NCBI GenBank assembly: GCA_025506515.1
Contig: CM046453.1
Span: 5,533,910-5,597,909 of the forward strand
Reading direction: 5' to 3'
DNA from: Flaveria trinervia
Lineage: Eukaryota > Streptophyta > Magnoliopsida > Asterales > Asteraceae
DNA length: 64,000 nucleotides
Part shown: positions 60,506-64,000 of the stretch, piece by piece
How the letters are laid out: every line of letters starts with the position of its first letter
Numbering within the stretch: the stretch's first letter is position 1
Notes under the pieces: generated by a model
The model's database searches: none
Told to the model about the DNA's origin: nothing
The model's input: the letters and a program-made list of their open reading frames with translations, nothing else
Position numbers and translations under genes: made by a program

Positions 60506-63230
60506 GTTTGACATTTCGGAAACAAAGTAATACACTTTATAACTGAAAGATTATGGGTCTAAATCATTCGGAATATAGGTTGATGATTTTAGAGAGTTGT
60601 GTTCACTGCTAAAAAGCTAATAATAATTTTAGATATTCTAACTAACTAGTCAATGATAATTTCAAATTGTGTTGTATGAGTGTAAATAAGTAGAGTTACT
60701 CATAATTTACTCGAGACCGGCTCCTATAATTTTAAATCAAGTCGAGTTTAAATGAGTTTGAACGAGATATATAATAGTGTGGGTTATAGCATTGTCGCTT
60801 TTTCATATGTAAATCAATGGCTCAATGAATTTTTTTTTGTTAGAACTCACTCTCATGGTAGTAAAATATTTATCATTCAATTTTAATTTTGCTTCTTAAG
60901 ATTTGATAATAGTAGTTACTTTCCTTCAAAATATTATAAATATCAATTTACCTTTAAAAATTTAATAAGTTGTTTCACTTTTAGACTAAAGTTTTATTAT
61001 TTTGGATTTTAAACAAACTGATAAATTTTTGGATCGAAACAAAAATAATTTATAAAACTTTTGAAGATAAATTAATGTTTTTAATCTTTTAAAGAAAAAT
61101 AGTTATTTTTGTTTATTCTCAAGAAAAAAAACTTAACTTTTTAATTAATGATCATGGGTCAAATCTAACTAATGGTTGTGAATTCAAATCATGTGAAGTG
61201 TAGATATGATATTTTTAAAAGAAAAGTAGACGTAAAATAAAGAGTGTATGAGTTTAAAAGGTTAAAAACAGTTAAAATGTTTTTCAAATGTTCTAATGCA
61301 TTTTTATATATAACTTGGTATATATGATGCGCTTGTGTACTCCCCAATCATAGGTTTAGATTATAATCCTGTAGAGTGCATGCGTGCTTATTGTAAAAGT
61401 TTATAGTAACTAATCCTATTTGTAAACTGTTATTTCTTTGAATAAAAAAATACATAGAATATTAAGATTTTAAACAAGAAACCAACATGGAGTAAACAAC
61501 TGGTGTAAATAATTCTAATTCCAGTTGAGCTTAAGCTCGACGAGCTCAGTAAATCCAGACCTCTATTGTTAATGCTCTAGCCTAAGCGCCTAACTCAAGA
61601 GTAGATTTTCAAGCTATGGGCTCGACTCGGTTAACTCACATGTTATTTATTTATTAGCTTTTACATAATAATTTTCAAATATATTAGTAATTTTAATTTA
61701 TTGTTTGATATAGTGTAACTTATCATAAATTTATATAGTAAATATAGATTTTATATTGTATAATAGTTAAACAGATTATTAGCTATATTTATTATGTTTT
61801 TCACAATTATAGGCACTATATTTTTGCTCTTGTATCATATTTCAGTTGATTGTGAGATGTCTTTTACGTATGAAAAGTTTTTTCAATAAATCCAACTCTT
61901 TCTTCTGGTATGTCATTCTACTATATTTTAAAAACCAAACATGAAAATGTTAATGCATACGGTGCAACTAAACAATGCATGGATTTATATAAAGCGAAAT
62001 GCACAGCCTACAATACAGATAATTTTTCAAATTTCTATTGAAGCCCTTGAATCTAATATTATATGCAGCCCATTAAGTTTTGGCTATATACTTATTTATT
62101 TGGTTTTTGTCTTTTTGATACATGCAGGATTAATAAAAAAAATTCTCTTATTAACTTTTAAAAATTAATGTTTATATTAAATTCTATATACAATATTATA
62201 ACATGTTTATTTTTAACTACATCTCGGTGTATATTCTATTTAAAATGAAGTTGTACGTCATAATGTACAAGTTATTGATGCTCAAATGTAAAAGGCGTTA
62301 AAGCATATTCAAGGTTGCAGTTAATTTTTTTACAATTTCTTTTTCTTTTTATCCTCCAACTTATGGAAAGCGATTTATATTAAATCAAACTTTGATCCTT
62401 CTTATTTAATTGAAAATTAATATTTTTAACTGTTTTAGTTTGTTCTTTGTGACATGTATATTTTTATTAGCATTTTGACATTAATTTTTTAATGGTTTCT
62501 TTTTTAATATATATCAATGGTCTCTCCGCGACACACGAGTTTACGACGGTTTCATTTTCATATAAAATTTCAAGTGTTTTCAACGACGTACAAGTTCGTA
62601 TGAACGTTTTAGGCATTAATTTTTCACAGTTTGTGGCCCCTCTGCAACGCGAGGGTCGTAATACTATTTTCATACAAAATCAATCTTAAATAGAAATAAA
62701 ACCAAGGGAACTAAATAAACCAAAAAAAATTGCACACATCCACACATATATATAGAGAGAAATATGTCGGTCGCTAACATAAGAAGGAATTATTTTGTAA
62801 AAAAACTTAGAAAGGATTAAAATTAACATGCATTAAAATAAAAAATAAAATGAGAAGTTCGACCCATCACTACACATGTTAGACATATAATTGTAATATC
62901 CTAGACTTACAAAATAGACGTGTTGTTGTATCTAATGTACATAAAAACTTTTAAAATATATTTTTGATCGATAATGTAATTATTATCAAACGTATACGTC
63001 AGAAACACCGCCCCACCCCTTACAATTTGTTGAAAGATAAAAAATACGAGTTAGGCAAAGTTATACCTTAATGTTTAGAGAGAGAAAGAAAGAGAAATAT
63101 ATTAAATTAGTTTTTTTGTTATATTAATGATTGAAACATACACTTCAATACTTTACCGATGATTTAAGGATGTTAATTATTTATAAGTGATGTTAACATG
63201 AAAAAGAACAAAAAATAAAATAAAAGAGAG
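60506..63230. other. Gene-free AT-rich stretch
   Basis: No supported gene. 61,530-61,640 has GAGCTCGACTCGG-type words often seen in old MITEs. The ORFs at 61,941-62,168 and 62,467-62,689 have no domain, and no intron pattern links them. Confidence 0.6.
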
Positions 63231-63640
63231 TTAAAGTTGTTTGACAGTTTTTTAATCAGTCTTTTAATGGTTCAGATGTTTAAATGGTTCAACACTTAAT
63301 AGTTCAGATTGTTTGTTTCGCGAGCAAATGTCTAAATGGTTCAGACATTTGTTTCGCGAGCAAATGTCTAAATGGTTCAGACATTTGTTTCGCGAGCAAA
63401 TGTCTAAATGGTTCAGACATTTGTTTCTGAATAGTTAAACATTATAATAATGTTGGATGGTTAAGATGTCTAATACTGAATGATTAAAACCTCTTATCTA
63501 AATTGGTCAGACATTTGTCTTTAAATAGTTAAACGATATATTATTTTTTAATGATTCAAATATTTTAATGGGTTCAGCATTTAATCATTTAAATATTTTA
63601 TTGATTTAATATTTATTTATTCAAATATTACAAACAGTTG
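63231..63640. mobile_element. MITE-like element rich in AATGGTTCAGA words
   Basis: TTAATGGTTCAGA/TAAATGGTTCAGACA words recur throughout. The outer parts (GTTGTTTGACAG at the left, CAAACAGTTGCTT at the right) are weakly inverted. Such composition is common in plant hAT-type MITEs. Ends approximate. Confidence 0.45.
63312..63427. repeat. Exact 36-bp tandem repeat x3 with TTCGCGAG
   Basis: Units at 63,312, 63,348 and 63,384 are identical by eye, each with TTTCGCGAGCAAATG. An 8-base partial fourth follows. The CpG-rich palindrome TCGCGA stands out in the AT background. Confidence 0.95.
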
Positions 63641-63724
63641 CTTAAAAAGATGATACTCTTGAAAGATGATGAGATGAAAAAACTACACTCCCACCACCTT
63701 AAGGTACCTTTATTGAAAATAAAA

Positions 63725-64000
63725 ATTAAGGGAAAATTACCAAATTAAACATTTGATCAAAGTAAATTACTAAAATAACCAGTCAAAATTGAATATTTAT
63801 TTTAAAATAAACCAATCGGTATGCGCCATGTGGCATCCCTCGCTGATGTGGCGAGGGAATAGTGGAATCCCTCGCTGACTTGGCGAGGGAAAACCATAAT
63901 CCCTCGCCCACGTGGCATCCCTCGCCAATTGATGATATGTATTGACAATTCCCTCGCCCACGTGGCGAGGGATTATGAGTTTCCCTCGCCCGAAATTACC
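63725..64000. repeat. Element with CCCTCGCC/GGCGAGGG palindromes, cut by the window end
   Basis: From 63,831 on, TCCCTCGC and GCGAGGGA alternate to form at least three hairpins with 7-9-bp arms. Two centres contain CCCACGTGGC, the G-box. The start GGGAAAATTACC near 63,731 may be an element end, but the other end lies outside. Confidence 0.65.

Overview
This window reads as nuclear DNA of a flowering plant: it is AT-rich, its genes have introns with GT/AG borders, and most of it is nested transposable elements. The Copia and long-LTR Gypsy types, the Helitron ends and the CRISPR-free, operon-free layout point to a eudicot, most probably Asteraceae. The family-level guess rests on recalled repeat types and is moderate in confidence. 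Only two host genes can be supported.

Layout. 1-16,200 is gene-free and full of DNA transposons: hAT and PIF/Harbinger elements, a MULE inside a MITE, a MITE inside a MITE, a decayed 2.2-kb Harbinger transposase element, and two short non-autonomous Helitrons. At about 16,280-20,430 (+) lies a TRAF-type zinc-finger protein gene with a 5'-leader intron, a one-base frameshift in the zinc-finger exon and a long C-terminal tail built from seven 47-residue repeats. At 23,151 to about 26,850 (-) lies an intact SGS3 gene (five coding exons, 582 codons), a core factor of RNA silencing. The two genes converge, tail to tail, across 2.7 kb.

27,049-60,505 is a retrotransposon nest. A Copia element (27,049-34,360, -) ends about 200 bp upstream of the SGS3 leader in the same orientation and carries a solo Gypsy LTR. 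Next come a hAT MITE and a SINE, then a Gypsy-type element coding only gag and protease (36,087-41,498) with a solo LTR inside its left LTR. A hAT MITE follows. Last is a SIRE-like Copia element of 18.3 kb (42,177-60,505), swollen by a rearranged Gypsy fragment and another solo LTR. All retroelement reading frames are broken. 60,506-64,000 is gene-free with tandem repeats and G-box-centred palindromes at the right edge.

How the parts relate: the only intact gene, SGS3, acts in the small-RNA pathway that silences transposons. It sits against a Copia 3' LTR whose duplicated TATA-like segment could read into it. The dead frames nearby carry many TGG-to-stop changes, as expected from deamination of methylated cytosine in silenced copies. 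A short motif, CTTCCGAAG, is multiplied in the LTRs of both Copia families.
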